Source: an uncultured Collinsella sp. (GTDB lineage: Bacteria > Actinomycetota > Coriobacteriia > Coriobacteriales > Coriobacteriaceae). From it: DNA of 28,223 nucleotides. Shown in pieces: positions 1-7,795 of this stretch. The notes beneath the pieces are model-generated. The model was not told where the DNA came from. It was given only the letters and a program-made list of their open reading frames with translations, and ran no database searches. Each line of letters begins with the position of its first letter. Positions within the stretch are counted from its first letter, which is position 1. The stretch is from assembly GCA_958353395.1 (NCBI GenBank), contig CATWSG010000028.1:1-28223 (forward strand). The letters run 5' to 3'. Position numbers and translations under genes: made by a program.

Positions 1-40
1 GCAGCAGGGGCTCTCAATGTTTTTATGTCCTGCTCATATC

Positions 41-73
41 GTCTGTGCCGGCACCCCGGGACACTCCTTGGCA
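41..73 (+). repeat. GGGACACTCC repeat module, copy 1
   Basis: GCCGGCA, four bases, then GGGACACTCCTTGGCA. The same arrangement recurs in the tandem array at 2264-2317, with a different four-base spacer. It lies beyond the 3' end of the DUF2207 gene and codes for nothing recognisable. Seen directly by comparing the two sites; its function is unknown. Confidence 0.6.
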
Positions 74-92
74 GCAACCGCACCTAGTTGTT

Positions 93-136
93 GGGAACGT
101 TCTTAAATGACTAGTCGCTGGGGACAGTCTTCGTAG
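93..136 (+). repeat. ACTAGT repeat element, copy 1
   Basis: The order is GAACGTTCTTAA, then TGACTAGTCG, then GGGGACAGTCTT. Reverse-complemented, 16511-16550 matches this across about 40 bp with few substitutions. It sits just beyond the terminator of the DUF2207 gene. It looks like a dispersed non-coding repeat of unknown mobility. Confidence 0.65.
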
Positions 137-145
137 ATAGCGCGT

Positions 146-193
146 AAAAAGGGGATGGGCTTTCCCCGACGGCTGTCGAGAAAAGCCCATCCC
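146..193 (-). terminator. Rho-independent terminator of the DUF2207 gene
   Basis: A perfect 12-bp stem (GGGATGGGCTTT at 152-163 with its complement at 182-193) is followed on the minus strand by five U residues (A146-A150 on the plus strand). It begins 14 bp after the stop codon of the minus-strand membrane protein gene. Confidence 0.85.
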
Positions 194-207
194 ATAATTT
201 ACGACCG

Positions 208-2151
208 TTAGAACGTTCCGCCGCCGCCTCCGCCGACGCCGCCGCCTCCGCCGCCCGAGAAGCCGCCGCCTCCGCCGCCGCCCGAGCTGTCGGAGCTCGA
301 CGCCAGCTCACGGATGCTCTCGTGATACACGTCATCGAACGAATCGAGCGGAGACTCGATACCGTAATGATGGTAGTACCACCAGTAGCAGGGATAATTG
401 TCATAGAAGCCGTCGGCCTCGCGCACCTCGGGCGGCACGGCCTCGGCAAGCTGACGCAGCACTTCTTTGGAAACACCCAGCGCCACGCCCATCACCAGCA
501 GCTTGTTCCACAGCACCAGATCGCCGGGGACGGCTTCCTTTAGACGCGTGAAGTCCTCGAGCCAATGCTTAAGTGCCTTGCAGCGAGCCGCCACCTCGGC
601 GCCCTCCGGCGTAAAGCGGCGGAACGTAAGGCCCACGCCGATACCCACCAGCACAATCGGCACCGAGATAACCGCGGCGGTAATGTTCGCCTGTGCGCCA
701 TCGGTAAAGAAGATGGATCCCACGGGAACAAAGGCAATCAGGATACCAAGAACCAGGCAAAACACCATTGCAACAATGCCGTCCGAGGCAACGTACTCGC
801 TATCGGCCAGCTTGCCCTTAACGGTGTTCTGATAGTCCTCGAGCTTATCACCCACGGGTGTAGCGTGCTGCTTGACGTAGTGCTGCAGCTCGTCGAACGT
901 GCGCGAACGGTCACCGTTCTCGTCAGGCTTAGCACCGGCAAAGAAGACCTTGAGCACCATGTGGTCAATGCCCTTGGCCGACTTCCAGCCCGCATCACTC
1001 ACCGTCACGCGATACGTCTGCTCTTCTTTTTCACGCCCCAACAGACCCTTCTTGGCCTTGGTCACGGTCGCCTGCTCCAGCTTGATCACACGGTCGTCAG
1101 TGAGCTTCATGAGCGTGGCGATATATGCCTGATCGGGCACCTCGTTCCAGCTCATGAGGGCCGAAAGCACGGCGGGATGGTCGGCCGAAGGCACATCGCG
1201 GAAATATTCGTCCTGGAAAAGCGGCTTGGGCTTGCGCTTGCGCAGCTTGAGCATAACGATTGTGCCGGTAAAGGCCACCGCCGCAACAACACTTAGCACG
1301 GCAAGTGCATTGGCAATCATGCGAGCGTGAGCGCGGCGGGCGTTAGCTTCGTCGGCCCATTCCTTCTCTTCACTCAGGATCGTTGACATGCGCTCTTCGC
1401 CCGCGGCGGCAAGCTGCGGCACCCAGTCGCTGGGGAAGGCGATGCGTGCCTCGGCGAATTCGCCTTGATGCACGCAGGGAATGGTATAGGTGACCATGGG
1501 CTCGTCCTCATCGAGCGACACGTCGCCCGTCAGCGGACCGTGGCCCCATGCGCGGAAGTTATCGCCTTTGACGGCCGCCGTCCCGGCAGCGGCATTTGCG
1601 AAGCGCACTTCCATCTCGACGTCATCGGAATCCGCAGACCAGCCGTCACCCACGAACTTCCAGTAGAGCTCGGCGGTATCGGCCCAGTTCATGACCGCAC
1701 CGGTCATGGTGTAGCTCACGTAATAGATCGCGCTGTCGCCGCTCTCGTGAGGGCTGAACACCTTAATCCTTACGCCGTCACCGGCCTGCTCGACCGTATA
1801 GACGCCAGAGTCGCCCTTGTTCGCACTATCGACTTTGTTAAACGCGGTGTCCTCTTCCTCGACACTCAGCACATCGACGCCCGCCGTGCCGCCCTGCTGG
1901 TTGGTACCCGTATTGATCTCCCAAAACACGCCGTTGATGTCGTCGTCGAAATCAAACTGGCGTCCCTCGACAACGGTCAGCGATCCATCGGCCTCGACCG
2001 TGGCGCCGATGTAGGTTTGGGTCATAGAATACCCGTCGGCACGTGCAACGGCGGGCAGTAGCAGCAATGCAAGCGCGACGAGTGCGCAGACGGAAGCAAA
2101 TCGCGCAAACGGGCGGCGCTGCCGACAGGTTTTGGCAACGGGGGCGTTCAT
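208..2151 (-). CDS. DUF2207-family membrane protein
   Basis: A 647-residue membrane protein with the layout of the DUF2207 family. It has an N-terminal hydrophobic export signal (about residues 19-38, ending AVARA) and an extracytoplasmic beta-rich DUF2207 region (about 40-245). One membrane segment follows at about 279-301, then a basic cytoplasmic stretch (LRKRKPKP) and a soluble domain (310-455). A pair of membrane helices (about 458-482 and 488-508) precedes a second soluble part. The C-terminus (from 622) is almost pure glycine and ends GGTF, as is common in this family. The biochemical function of DUF2207 is not established. I chose the ATG at 2151 because AAAGGA precedes it at good spacing and the signal peptide follows; a longer start at 2220 lacks this. 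It appears monocistronic, with its own terminator. Confidence 0.85.
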   Translation of the reverse strand: MNAPVAKTCRQRRPFARFASVCALVALALLLLPAVARADGYSMTQTYIGATVEADGSLTVVEGRQFDFDDDINGVFWEINTGTNQQGGTAGVDVLSVEEEDTAFNKVDSANKGDSGVYTVEQAGDGVRIKVFSPHESGDSAIYYVSYTMTGAVMNWADTAELYWKFVGDGWSADSDDVEMEVRFANAAAGTAAVKGDNFRAWGHGPLTGDVSLDEDEPMVTYTIPCVHQGEFAEARIAFPSDWVPQLAAAGEERMSTILSEEKEWADEANARRAHARMIANALAVLSVVAAVAFTGTIVMLKLRKRKPKPLFQDEYFRDVPSADHPAVLSALMSWNEVPDQAYIATLMKLTDDRVIKLEQATVTKAKKGLLGREKEEQTYRVTVSDAGWKSAKGIDHMVLKVFFAGAKPDENGDRSRTFDELQHYVKQHATPVGDKLEDYQNTVKGKLADSEYVASDGIVAMVFCLVLGILIAFVPVGSIFFTDGAQANITAAVISVPIVLVGIGVGLTFRRFTPEGAEVAARCKALKHWLEDFTRLKEAVPGDLVLWNKLLVMGVALGVSKEVLRQLAEAVPPEVREADGFYDNYPCYWWYYHHYGIESPLDSFDDVYHESIRELASSSDSSGGGGGGGFSGGGGGGVGGGGGGTF

Positions 2152-2263
2152 AGACACATCCTTTGTCTGTGATACCAGCAACGCCATTGTCCCACGTTTA
2201 CGGGCGCACATGACGAACATCTAGGCCAGCGGAGTATCAAACGGGACGAAAGTCACGCCCGCG

Positions 2264-2317
2264 GCCGGCACCTGGGGACGTTCCTTGTCTGCCGGCAATC
2301 TGGGACACTCCTTGGCA
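2264..2317 (+). repeat. Tandem pair of 27-bp GGGGAC repeats
   Basis: Two head-to-tail units of 27 bp, 2264-2290 and 2291-2317, share GCCGGCA, CTGGGAC or TGGGGAC, and TCCTTG at the same positions. The second unit is near-identical to 41-73. They lie in the 508-bp gap between the divergent DUF2207 and gluQ genes. Confidence 0.65.
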
Positions 2318-2412
2318 TGGCCTGCGCCAGCAATAGATACCACTTCACAGCTCTGTCACAGGTGTAGCGGCTTTGTGTGGGTGCGGTACGCGCTGATTGA
2401 GCCGCCAGCCGA

Positions 2413-2464
2413 GGGGCATAAAGCAGTTGAGCGAAAACGGTTTGCCCCTTTGCCGTTCGCTCGA
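2413..2464 (+). other. Candidate structured RNA with pseudoknot-compatible pairing
   Basis: Two stems are interleaved. GGGGCA (2413-2418) can pair with TGCCCC (2443-2448). GAGCGA..ACGG (2429-2440) can pair with CCGTTCGCTC (2453-2462), with a small bulge. The order 1-2-1'-2' would form an H-type pseudoknot, or two alternative hairpins. A strong hairpin follows at 2489-2522. I cannot assign it to a known RNA family and no convincing promoter is visible upstream. Confidence 0.3.
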
Positions 2465-2488
2465 GGATCATGTCCCCCTTTTCCGCGG

Positions 2489-2522
2489 AAACCCCGGCAG
2501 TTGCGAAGAGCTGCCGGGGTTT
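2489..2522 (+). terminator. Strong 12-bp hairpin, probable terminator
   Basis: AAACCCCGGCAG (2489-2500) is perfectly complementary to 2511-2522, with a 10-base loop. The flank TTTCTGTCGTTT is U-rich but lacks an unbroken U tract. It would end a plus-strand transcript from the structured region just upstream, since no coding gene precedes it on this strand. The rest of the 2152-2659 gap shows no gene. Confidence 0.5.
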
Positions 2523-2646
2523 CTGTCGTTTGTGAGGCTAAGTCGGTACGCAGCGATCGAGACCTTGAGCCGCAAACCCACCGTGCGCAATGCGCACCGC
2601 CGCCAACTTGTGAGCGCAGCAACGCCTTCCCTGCCAAGCCCCGCGC

Positions 2647-2652
2647 TATACT
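2647..2652 (+). promoter_or_regulatory. -10 box, possible leaderless gluQ promoter
   Basis: TATACT ends seven bases before the A of the gluQ ATG, which would put transcription start at or beside the start codon. No Shine-Dalgarno sequence lies between, and no good -35 box is visible. Confidence 0.4.
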
Positions 2653-2659
2653 CGTCCGC

Positions 2660-3661
2660 ATGGATATCAACGCACGCAACATAGCAACACACGCCGCGGA
2701 CGCACCAGCAACGGCAGCGCCCACCCCCGTCGTGGGCCGCTTTGCCCCGTCGCCCTCGGGCCGCATGCACTTGGGCAACGTGTTCAGCTGCTTGTGCTCG
2801 TGGCTTTCGGCCCGCAGCCAAGGCGGCAGCATCGTGCTGCGCATCGAGGACCTGGACGATCGCTGCAAGCGCCCGGAACTTGCCACTCAATTGATTGACG
2901 ACCTGGCCTGGCTGGGACTGGAGTGGGACGAAGGCCCCTACTACCAGCACGATCGCCTGGATCTGTACGAGGACGCCCTGCGTCAGCTGCAAGACGCCGG
3001 CCTCACCTATCCCTGTTTTTGCACGCGTGCCGAACTCCACGCCGCGAGCGCGCCGCACGCGAGCGACGGCACGCCCATCTACCGCGGCGCCTGCCGAGAC
3101 CTTTCTGCCGAGGAGGTTGCCCGCCGCAGCACTCTGCGCGCTCCGGCCACGCGCCTGCGCGTACCCGCCGTCGACGACCTCGCAAACGATGTGATCGAAT
3201 TCGTGGACCGCACGTATGGAGCCCAATGCGAAGCACTCGCCACCGAATGCGGCGACTTTTTGGTGCGCCGCAGCGACGGCGTTTTTGCCTACCAGCTAGC
3301 CGTGGTGGTCGACGACGCTGCCATGGGCGTCACCGAGGTCGTGCGCGGATGCGATCTGCTGGGCTCCACGCCGCGCCAAATCTACCTGCAGCATCTGCTG
3401 GGACTGCCCACACCGCGCTACGCGCACATTCCGCTGCTCATGTCGCCGGACGGGCGCCGCCTTTCCAAGCGCGATCGCGATCTGGACCTGGGCGAGCTCC
3501 GCACCCGCTTTGGCGCGCCCGAGGCACTACTGGGCTGGCTCGCCGGGCAAACAGGCATCGCGCCGGACGCCACACCGCGCTCTGCCGAGCAGCTGGTCGA
3601 GCACTTTAGCTGGGATGTTATCCGTACGCATCGGGAAAACATCACTGTAACGGTCGAGTAG
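2660..3661 (+). CDS. gluQ: Glutamyl-Q tRNA(Asp) synthetase
   Basis: 333 residues resembling the catalytic half of glutamyl-tRNA synthetase. GluQ enzymes activate glutamate and attach it to queuosine at the wobble base of tRNA(Asp). An N-terminal extension of about 23 residues leads into FAPSPSGRMHLGN, the class I HIGH motif region. RIEDLDDR follows, then a zinc-binding pattern (CFC, then YRGAC about 25 residues on), and SKRD as the KMSKS-type loop. The anticodon-binding half of a full GltX is absent and the length fits GluQ (about 300 residues). The ATG at 2660 is favoured because homology starts soon after it and a -10 box sits just upstream; in-frame codons further upstream run through the hairpin region. 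It converges on the phosphoesterase gene, 15 bp away. Confidence 0.88.
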   Translation: MDINARNIATHAADAPATAAPTPVVGRFAPSPSGRMHLGNVFSCLCSWLSARSQGGSIVLRIEDLDDRCKRPELATQLIDDLAWLGLEWDEGPYYQHDRLDLYEDALRQLQDAGLTYPCFCTRAELHAASAPHASDGTPIYRGACRDLSAEEVARRSTLRAPATRLRVPAVDDLANDVIEFVDRTYGAQCEALATECGDFLVRRSDGVFAYQLAVVVDDAAMGVTEVVRGCDLLGSTPRQIYLQHLLGLPTPRYAHIPLLMSPDGRRLSKRDRDLDLGELRTRFGAPEALLGWLAGQTGIAPDATPRSAEQLVEHFSWDVIRTHRENITVTVE

Positions 3662-3676
3662 CCAGCCACCCCGCCC

Positions 3677-4402
3677 CTACGCGACATCCCAGGGCTGGAG
3701 TTCGTCGCCCAGGCGGACAATACGGTCGTAGAGCACGGTGTGGCACTCGGCTGGGTTGGCGTCACGATGAAAATGCCCGTAGTACCAGCGTTTGTAGTCT
3801 ATGCGATCTTCCAGCTCATCGAAAAATGCCGTAAGTCGATCAACCGTGGGGCAATTCCAGCCGGGTGCCGGATAAAGCGTGGGCGAAAGCATGCGCGTAG
3901 AGCAGGTGTGGGTGATCACGTAGTCGACCTTCCAGCCCACGCTGTCGAGCTTTGCCCGCGCCTCCTCAAAGTTGCGCTCGTCCGGAAGCTCTTGCGGCCA
4001 CCAGCTGGAATACGGAATGCGATATTCCTTGTCCACGCTCGTGGCGCCGCCCATGGTAAAGATCGTTGAGCCGTCGAGCTCAAAAACCTCACCGCGCGTC
4101 AGGCGTCGGATGGGCGAGGTGTCCGACAGACGCTGCGTCAGGCCGCCGTGCCACAGCTCCATGGGGCGCTCCGACCAGTGATCGAAACGCTCGTGGTTGC
4201 CGTCGACAAACAGCACGGTATAGGGGCGCGACTCCAGCCAGGCGATGTCGGCACATTCCTCGGCAGAGAAATCCCACGGAAAGCCAAAGTCGCCCGCGAT
4301 GATGAGATAGTCGTCACTTGTCAGACCATCCCCAAGATCCCAGTCGCGAAGCTTTTGCATGTCGACGCCGCCGTGAATATCGCCCGTCACATAGACCGTC
4401 AT
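3677..4402 (-). CDS. Calcineurin-like metallophosphoesterase
   Basis: 241 residues with the complete metal-binding signature of the calcineurin-like fold: GDIHG (D8, H10), AGDFG (D38), GNHE (N69, H70), THT (H165) and GHFH (H210, H212). Such enzymes use two metal ions to hydrolyse phosphomono- or phosphodiesters. The substrate cannot be told from sequence; the short form and missing signal peptide suggest a cytoplasmic enzyme. The ATG at 4402 starts the conserved fold directly. Its ribosome site is weak (AGGGA about 13 bases away). It lies downstream of the small membrane protein gene on the same strand with an 85-bp gap. Confidence 0.82.
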   Translation of the reverse strand: MTVYVTGDIHGGVDMQKLRDWDLGDGLTSDDYLIIAGDFGFPWDFSAEECADIAWLESRPYTVLFVDGNHERFDHWSERPMELWHGGLTQRLSDTSPIRRLTRGEVFELDGSTIFTMGGATSVDKEYRIPYSSWWPQELPDERNFEEARAKLDSVGWKVDYVITHTCSTRMLSPTLYPAPGWNCPTVDRLTAFFDELEDRIDYKRWYYGHFHRDANPAECHTVLYDRIVRLGDELQPWDVA

Positions 4403-4487
4403 CGGATCACCACTTCCCTGTAAGTCGCTAGCCCACATTCTGCACGATCACTAAGTCAACCGTTCCAGCCCTTCCATCCTTTGGGAC

Positions 4488-4727
4488 CTACCCCTCGCTC
4501 TTCCATCCAAACGGGTCAAACACCCAAAAGATCAGATCGAGCACGCCGCCGGTCATCATGGCGCCGGCAAGAGCCATGCAAACATGCAGAGAACTGGCAC
4601 TTCGGAGCACATCAAACGGCCCCAGAACAGCCAGCAGCGCGACCGTTGCGCCGGCAAGGCACAGCGCGAGGCACGGCCCCGCGTCCTTAACGCACTTCTT
4701 TGCGAGATGCTTTGCGTTGTCACTCAT
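4488..4727 (-). CDS. Small two-helix membrane protein, unknown function
   Basis: 79 residues. A short hydrophilic N-terminus (MSDNAKHLAKKC) precedes two hydrophobic segments, about residues 19-36 (ALCLAGATVALLAVLG) and 51-70 (MALAGAMMTGGVLDLIFWVF), and the tail is DPFGWKSEG. I do not recognise a family. AAGGAG lies 10 bases before the ATG at 4727, a strong ribosome site that supports a real gene and excludes the longer reading from 4877. The 358-bp gap on its upstream side separates it from the divergent DUF4342 unit; apart from the promoter-like sequence at 4940-4967, nothing else is seen there. Confidence 0.65.
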   Translation of the reverse strand: MSDNAKHLAKKCVKDAGPCLALCLAGATVALLAVLGPFDVLRSASSLHVCMALAGAMMTGGVLDLIFWVFDPFGWKSEG

Positions 4728-4939
4728 CGGTATCGAACTCCTTAGAGGGTCGTTGTTCAGACGCATGCCGCCGCGGCAGAGCGGGGCGGCAGGGTAAGTG
4801 TCACATGTCGTGCGGACATCAATGGAGAAACCGCCTGCTCGACCAACCTTTGACGCCGTTTTGCACCGGCACCACATCCCCCGCTATCGAGGTCTAATAC
4901 TTTTCCCACCGCTACCCAAAAACTCATCCAACGTTAATC

Positions 4940-4967
4940 TTGGCTCAAGAATCGCTTAATCTATAAC
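4940..4967 (+). promoter_or_regulatory. Putative promoter of the DUF4342/two-component unit
   Basis: TTGGCT (4940-4945) and TATAAC (4962-4967) are 16 bp apart. A second -10-like TATAGA starts at 4974. The untranslated leader would be roughly 110 bases. Confidence 0.45.
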
Positions 4968-5085
4968 CTGCACTATAGAGTTCGACCAAGGGCGGGGCGG
5001 CGCCGCGCAACGCAGGCCGCCGAACGCAACACTCGCGCCCGGGCAGATCGCCCGGCGTCGCGCCCATCGAACGAAAGGACAGGTC

Positions 5086-5628
5086 ATGGACGACCTCGAA
5101 AAAGTTGAAACCATCCGCACCAAGTGCAACGTGAGCTACACCGACGCCAAAGCCGCGCTCGACGCCGCCGACGGCAACGTTCTGGACGCCATCATTTGGC
5201 TCGACTCGCAGGGCAAGACCCAGACCACGTCGGCGCACGCCGCCACCGAGTCCGAGCCGGTCGATAAGCCCTCGGCCGAGATGGTCGCTGCGCAGGCCGC
5301 CTACGAAAAGTCGAGCGAAAAGACCGACTTCTCCAAGAAGATGGACAGCGTGTGGGAGTACCTCAAAAAGCTCTTCCGCCTGAGCCTGGACACCAAGTTT
5401 GTCGCCACGCGCCGCGACGCCATCATCCTCAACATTCCCATCCTCATCCCCATCGTCGCCCTATTTGCCTGGGGCGCCACGATATGGCTGATGCTGCTTG
5501 GCCTGTTCTTTGGCATGCGCTACCGCATCGATAGCGACGGCGACGTGCCCGGCAGTATCAACAACCTGATGGATCACGCCGCCGACGCCGCGGACGGCAT
5601 CAAGCAGAATCTGAACGACGACAAGTAA
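5086..5628 (+). CDS. DUF4342 protein with N-terminal UBA/TS-N-like domain
   Basis: 180 residues. Residues 1-40 (EKVETIRTKCNVSYTDAKAA, then DGNVLDAIIWL) have the three-helix pattern of the UBA-like domain found at the N-terminus of EF-Ts and in DUF4342 proteins. A polar linker (about 45-85) and an amphipathic stretch (SVWEYLKKLFRLSL) come next. The region at about 112-146 is hydrophobic enough for two tightly packed membrane helices. The function of the family is unknown. AAAGGA precedes the ATG. The stop lies 18 bp before the response regulator start, so all three genes are probably co-transcribed; the protein may be a membrane target or accessory of the two-component system (inference). Confidence 0.8.
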   Translation: MDDLEKVETIRTKCNVSYTDAKAALDAADGNVLDAIIWLDSQGKTQTTSAHAATESEPVDKPSAEMVAAQAAYEKSSEKTDFSKKMDSVWEYLKKLFRLSLDTKFVATRRDAIILNIPILIPIVALFAWGATIWLMLLGLFFGMRYRIDSDGDVPGSINNLMDHAADAADGIKQNLNDDK

Positions 5629-5646
5629 TCGCAGATGGGGGCACGT

Positions 5647-6426
5647 ATGGCACGAATCCTGATCGTAGAGGACGAGGAGAAAATCGCCCGCTTTGTGACG
5701 CTCGAGCTGGAGCACGAGGGCTACCAAGTGGAGCACGCCGCCGACGGCCGCACCGCCGTGAACCTGGCGCTGGAGCGCGACTACGACTTGGTTCTGCTCG
5801 ACGTGCTGTTGCCGCAGCTCAACGGCATGGAGGTCCTGCGGCGCGTCCGCAAGCACAAGGATGTGCCGGTGATCATGGTCACCGCGCGCGATGCCGTGAT
5901 GGACAAGGTTGCTGGGCTCGATGCCGGCGCCGACGATTACCTGACCAAGCCGTTTGCGATCGAAGAGCTGTTCGCACGGATCCGCGTTGCGCTGAAGCGC
6001 TCGGAGGCCGTGCGGACGGCTTCGGGCGTTGGCGGCGCCGGGGCGGGCATGGCGAGAGGCGCGGGTGCCGGCGCCGTCGCGATGCCCCCGGTCAGCGACT
6101 CGACCCAGGCTTCCGTCGCGCCCTCCCCCGCCGCGCTCGCCGTGGGCTCGGTTGCGCTCGACCCCGACCGCCGCGAGGTCACAGTCGGCGGCTCGCCCAT
6201 CGCGCTCACGGCCCGCGAGTTCGACGTTCTCGCCCTGCTTATGACGCATACCGGCACCGTGCTCACGCGCGAGCGCATCGCGCACGAGGCGCTGGGCTAC
6301 GACTACGTGGGCGATACCAACAACGTCGATGTGCACATCGCGCACCTGCGCGCCAAGATCGAGGACGCTGGCGGTGCCCGCATCATCCAAACCGTGCGCG
6401 GGGTGGGCTATGTCTGTCGCGCGTAA
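5647..6426 (+). CDS. OmpR-family response regulator
   Basis: 259 residues. The receiver domain (1-118) has the acidic pocket E8-D9, the phospho-acceptor D52 in LLDVLLP, T79 and K101 in TKPF. The C-terminal winged-helix DNA-binding domain (about 167-259) contains LTAREFDVLALL, NNVDVHIAHLRAKI and RGVGYVCRA, typical of OmpR/PhoB. The linker (about 120-166) is unusually long and rich in Ala, Gly and Pro. I chose the ATG at 5647 because GGGGG lies just upstream and MARILIVEDE is the canonical start; the ATG at 5635 would add only four residues. Its 3' end overlaps the kinase gene by 17 bp, so the pair is translationally coupled. Confidence 0.92.
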   Translation: MARILIVEDEEKIARFVTLELEHEGYQVEHAADGRTAVNLALERDYDLVLLDVLLPQLNGMEVLRRVRKHKDVPVIMVTARDAVMDKVAGLDAGADDYLTKPFAIEELFARIRVALKRSEAVRTASGVGGAGAGMARGAGAGAVAMPPVSDSTQASVAPSPAALAVGSVALDPDRREVTVGGSPIALTAREFDVLALLMTHTGTVLTRERIAHEALGYDYVGDTNNVDVHIAHLRAKIEDAGGARIIQTVRGVGYVCRA

Positions 6427-7705
6427 CGCCGAGATCAAGCGCGTCACTTCCATCGCCCGCGCCATCAACTGGAGCTATATGTGGCGCCGCCTGATGAGCT
6501 ACGTCTGGCTCGATCTGTTGCTGGTGGCGATTGCGGCGGCGATCCTCGTCTATGAATACAACCAGACGCTGCCCGACGGCACGTTTACCGCAGGATGGAT
6601 TCCCGGCGCCGCCGTTCACGGCATGTCACTGACGCCCGCGCGCGGCTGGGACCTGACAACGCTCACCTATACTGTCGAGCTTGCGCGTACCACCAAGACC
6701 TTCCCCCTCGCGCAGGACCTCGTCACGCTATGGCCTCTCTACCTTGTCGTTGTAGGTTGGCAGGTCATCAGCGTGCTCAACATGCTCGGCGGCGCCCGAC
6801 GCGTACGCCGCACCATGGCACCGCTCAACGACCTGGCCCTACGCGTAGACGAACTCGGTCGCATGCAGCTCTCCGGCGGCAAGATGGAAACGCTGGAGCA
6901 GGCTATCGAGCGCGCAAGCGTCGACTCGCCGAGCGTCACAACTGGCGACGCCGACTTGGCGAGCATCGAGGTCGCACTCAACCGTCTGCTGCGTCAGATG
7001 CAAGAGGCCAAGCTGCAGCAGATGCGCTTTGTCAACGACGCGAGTCACGAACTGCGCACACCCATCGCGGTGATTCAGGGCTACGTAAACATGCTCGACC
7101 GCTGGGGCAAGGACGACCCAGCCGTGCTGGCGGAGTCCATCGCCTCGCTCAAGGCCGAAAGCGAGCACATGCAGGAGCTCGTGGAACAACTGCTGTTTTT
7201 GGCACGCGGCGATGCCGGCCGCACCGCACTGCATCGTGTGGACACCAATCTGGCAGCGCTCGTCGGAGAGGTATGCGAAGAATCGCAGATGATCGATGCC
7301 GGACACACGTATCGGCTGGCTTTTGACGCCGCATTTGCCAGCGACCCGCGCTGCGACGCGTCCGTCGATGTCGCGCTCGTGAAGCAAGCTCTGCGCGTGA
7401 TCGTGCAAAATGCCGCCAAGTACTCGGATGCGGGAACGACCGTCACATTTGGCATAACGCCCGATGCGGACACGGGCGCGATCGACATAAGTGTTGAGGA
7501 CGAGGGCATCGGCATGAACCAGGAATCCGCAGCTCACGCGTTTGAGCGGTTCTACCGCGCTGACAACGCGCGCGATGCCGGCGCACAGGGCTCGGGCCTG
7601 GGGCTCGCCATCGCCAAGTGGATCGTCGATAGCCACGGCGGCGTCATCGGCGTGACCTCGGTCGAGGGCGTCGGCAGCCGCTTTACGATTCGCCTGCCGC
7701 GGTAG
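6410..7705 (+). CDS. Sensor histidine kinase
   Basis: 431 residues, the partner of the overlapping response regulator. Membrane helices at about 33-49 and 107-126 enclose a short extracytoplasmic sensor of about 55 residues. A HAMP-like linker region (about 130-205) leads to the phospho-acceptor helix with H213 in ASHELRTP. The ATPase domain holds the N box (QNAAKYS, N334), G1 (DEGIGM), F box (FERFYRAD) and G2 (GSGLGLAIAKWI). All catalytic elements are intact. The start at 6410 has GGGGTGG upstream and lies inside the regulator gene. The signal sensed is unknown. A strong bidirectional terminator follows. Confidence 0.92.
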   Translation: MSVARNAEIKRVTSIARAINWSYMWRRLMSYVWLDLLLVAIAAAILVYEYNQTLPDGTFTAGWIPGAAVHGMSLTPARGWDLTTLTYTVELARTTKTFPLAQDLVTLWPLYLVVVGWQVISVLNMLGGARRVRRTMAPLNDLALRVDELGRMQLSGGKMETLEQAIERASVDSPSVTTGDADLASIEVALNRLLRQMQEAKLQQMRFVNDASHELRTPIAVIQGYVNMLDRWGKDDPAVLAESIASLKAESEHMQELVEQLLFLARGDAGRTALHRVDTNLAALVGEVCEESQMIDAGHTYRLAFDAAFASDPRCDASVDVALVKQALRVIVQNAAKYSDAGTTVTFGITPDADTGAIDISVEDEGIGMNQESAAHAFERFYRADNARDAGAQGSGLGLAIAKWIVDSHGGVIGVTSVEGVGSRFTIRLPR

Positions 7706-7737
7706 GGGCACCCGCGCGGCGGCAGGCCCTCGGCATA

Positions 7738-7773
7738 AAAAAGGGATAGGGCCATGCGGCCCCATCCCTTTTT
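7738..7773. terminator. Bidirectional terminator
   Basis: A 16-bp stem with one A/C mismatch (7738-7753 with 7758-7773) and a four-base loop has A5 on one side and T5 on the other. It therefore serves both the kinase gene and the convergent VOC gene. Confidence 0.9.
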
Positions 7774-7795
7774 GCTAGTTATAGCAGCTTGTGCG

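Noticed and set aside
565..1296. 243-codon plus-strand open frame antisense to the DUF2207 gene
   Set aside because: It shows no domain, its composition is His/Arg-rich as in an antisense shadow, and it has no ribosome site.
2285..2659. A long N-terminal extension of gluQ
   Set aside because: It would translate the repeat, the structured segment and a terminator hairpin; homology to GluQ begins only after 2660.
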